Source of the DNA: Isoetes taiwanensis
Taxonomy: Eukaryota > Streptophyta > Lycopodiopsida > Isoetales > Isoetaceae
Length of the DNA stretch: 64,000 nt
NCBI GenBank assembly: GCA_021234155.1
Contig: JAJEKV010000009.1
Span: 12,282,546-12,346,545 of the forward strand
Reading direction: 5' to 3'
Of the stretch, positions 63,621 to 64,000 are shown piece after piece. The notes beneath the pieces were generated by a model that saw only the letters and a list, made by a program, of their open reading frames with translations, ran no database searches and was not told where the DNA came from. The translations under genes and the position numbers were made by a program. Numbering within the stretch: the first letter of the stretch is position 1; each line of letters starts with the position of its first letter.

Positions 63621-64000
63621 AGCTGGTCACGAACTCGTCAGTAACCGAGGGATGCGGCAACTAAACAAAACCCTAAAGGGCAAACTTGAGCGGTAGGTCA
63701 TGCGAATGGGGAAGACCCTACTTCCATTCCACATTTGTGTGGCGGCACTGCGATGGCGGTCGTGGTGAACCTCGGTGAAAATGATGGGCTATTTCTATTT
63801 TGTATGTTCTCATATCTGTCATGGCAAAATCATAGCTTGATTAATGGTCTCCTAACCATTAACTTAGCAAAAAACCTTTAAATATGCAGAGTTCCAATAC
63901 GCATGCATTATTATGCATTTTACTATTTCTAAGTTCCAGCGACCCGAGAAGATGTTTCAAACTTTTTTAGTGACAAAAAACATGTATAGAGGCGATGGCC
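63621..64000. other. Right edge, nothing recognised
   Basis: Sequence beyond the part of the LTR shared with B1. It may be the LTR end and the host or element flank; I see no primer site, gene or repeat. Confidence 0.4.

Noticed and set aside
1-64000. Endogenous virus (pararetrovirus) sequences
   Set aside because: All RT-containing sequences have integrase or LINE endonuclease and LTR or poly(A) structure; no movement protein or coat-protein arrangement is visible.

Overview
The window is nuclear DNA of a land plant with a large, repeat-rich genome. The evidence is two copies of a plastid-type sigma factor gene with a spliceosomal intron, chromodomain and OTA-type Ty3/gypsy elements, a Ty1/copia element, a plant L1-type LINE with a perfect 15-bp target duplication, and several Helitrons. 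I cannot name the species. There is no prokaryotic operon structure, CRISPR array, rRNA or tRNA gene that I can see.

Layout. 1-4,100: mostly non-coding, with a MITE (1,476-1,797) and an exon-like frame downstream of a minus-strand Helitron 5' end (3,634-3,966). 4,108-6,542: purine-only Helitron sequence containing one end of a chromovirus LTR (4,439-4,915). 6,543-9,038: non-coding. 9,039-13,171: sigma-factor segment A1, with an internal 0.8-kb inversion. 13,171-17,700: minus-strand chromovirus (LTR fragment, PPT, chromodomain, integrase, RNase H, protease, gag; RT deleted). 18,186-20,528: gene-like sequence of unknown function. 21,260-30,445: L1-type LINE with target duplications, split by a 2.07-kb Helitron. 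30,782-31,228: an intact 148-aa frame. 31,800-35,301: two tandem transcription units, each with two long palindromes and a TATA box; the first encodes a histone H3-like protein with a very long N-terminal tail. 35,491-36,919: tRNA-Met primer site and a 1.41-kb LTR. 36,920-40,040: two abutting purine-rich Helitrons. 40,054-44,689: minus-strand copia element cut off by Helitron ends. 44,690-53,562: OTA-like gypsy element (copy B1). 53,563-57,720: sigma-factor segment A2 in native gene order. 57,721-63,620: second copy of the gypsy 3' half (B2), with a 100-N gap.

How the parts fit. The LTR ends at 4,439 and 36,919 face outwards. Both are flanked by AAGAT, and both sit in the same purine array, whose unoccupied version survives at 5,254-5,258. 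PPT, pol, gag, H3-like genes, PBS and LTR then lie in the order and orientation of one minus-strand chromovirus. My leading hypothesis is a giant chromodomain retrotransposon that carries histone H3-like genes between its primer site and gag, later invaded by a LINE, Helitrons and the sigma segment. A second, technical pattern covers the duplicated segments: paralogous copies differ almost only where one has CAG or CTG. This looks like long-read basecalling error at CHG-methylated cytosines, so many frameshifts here may not exist in the real DNA.
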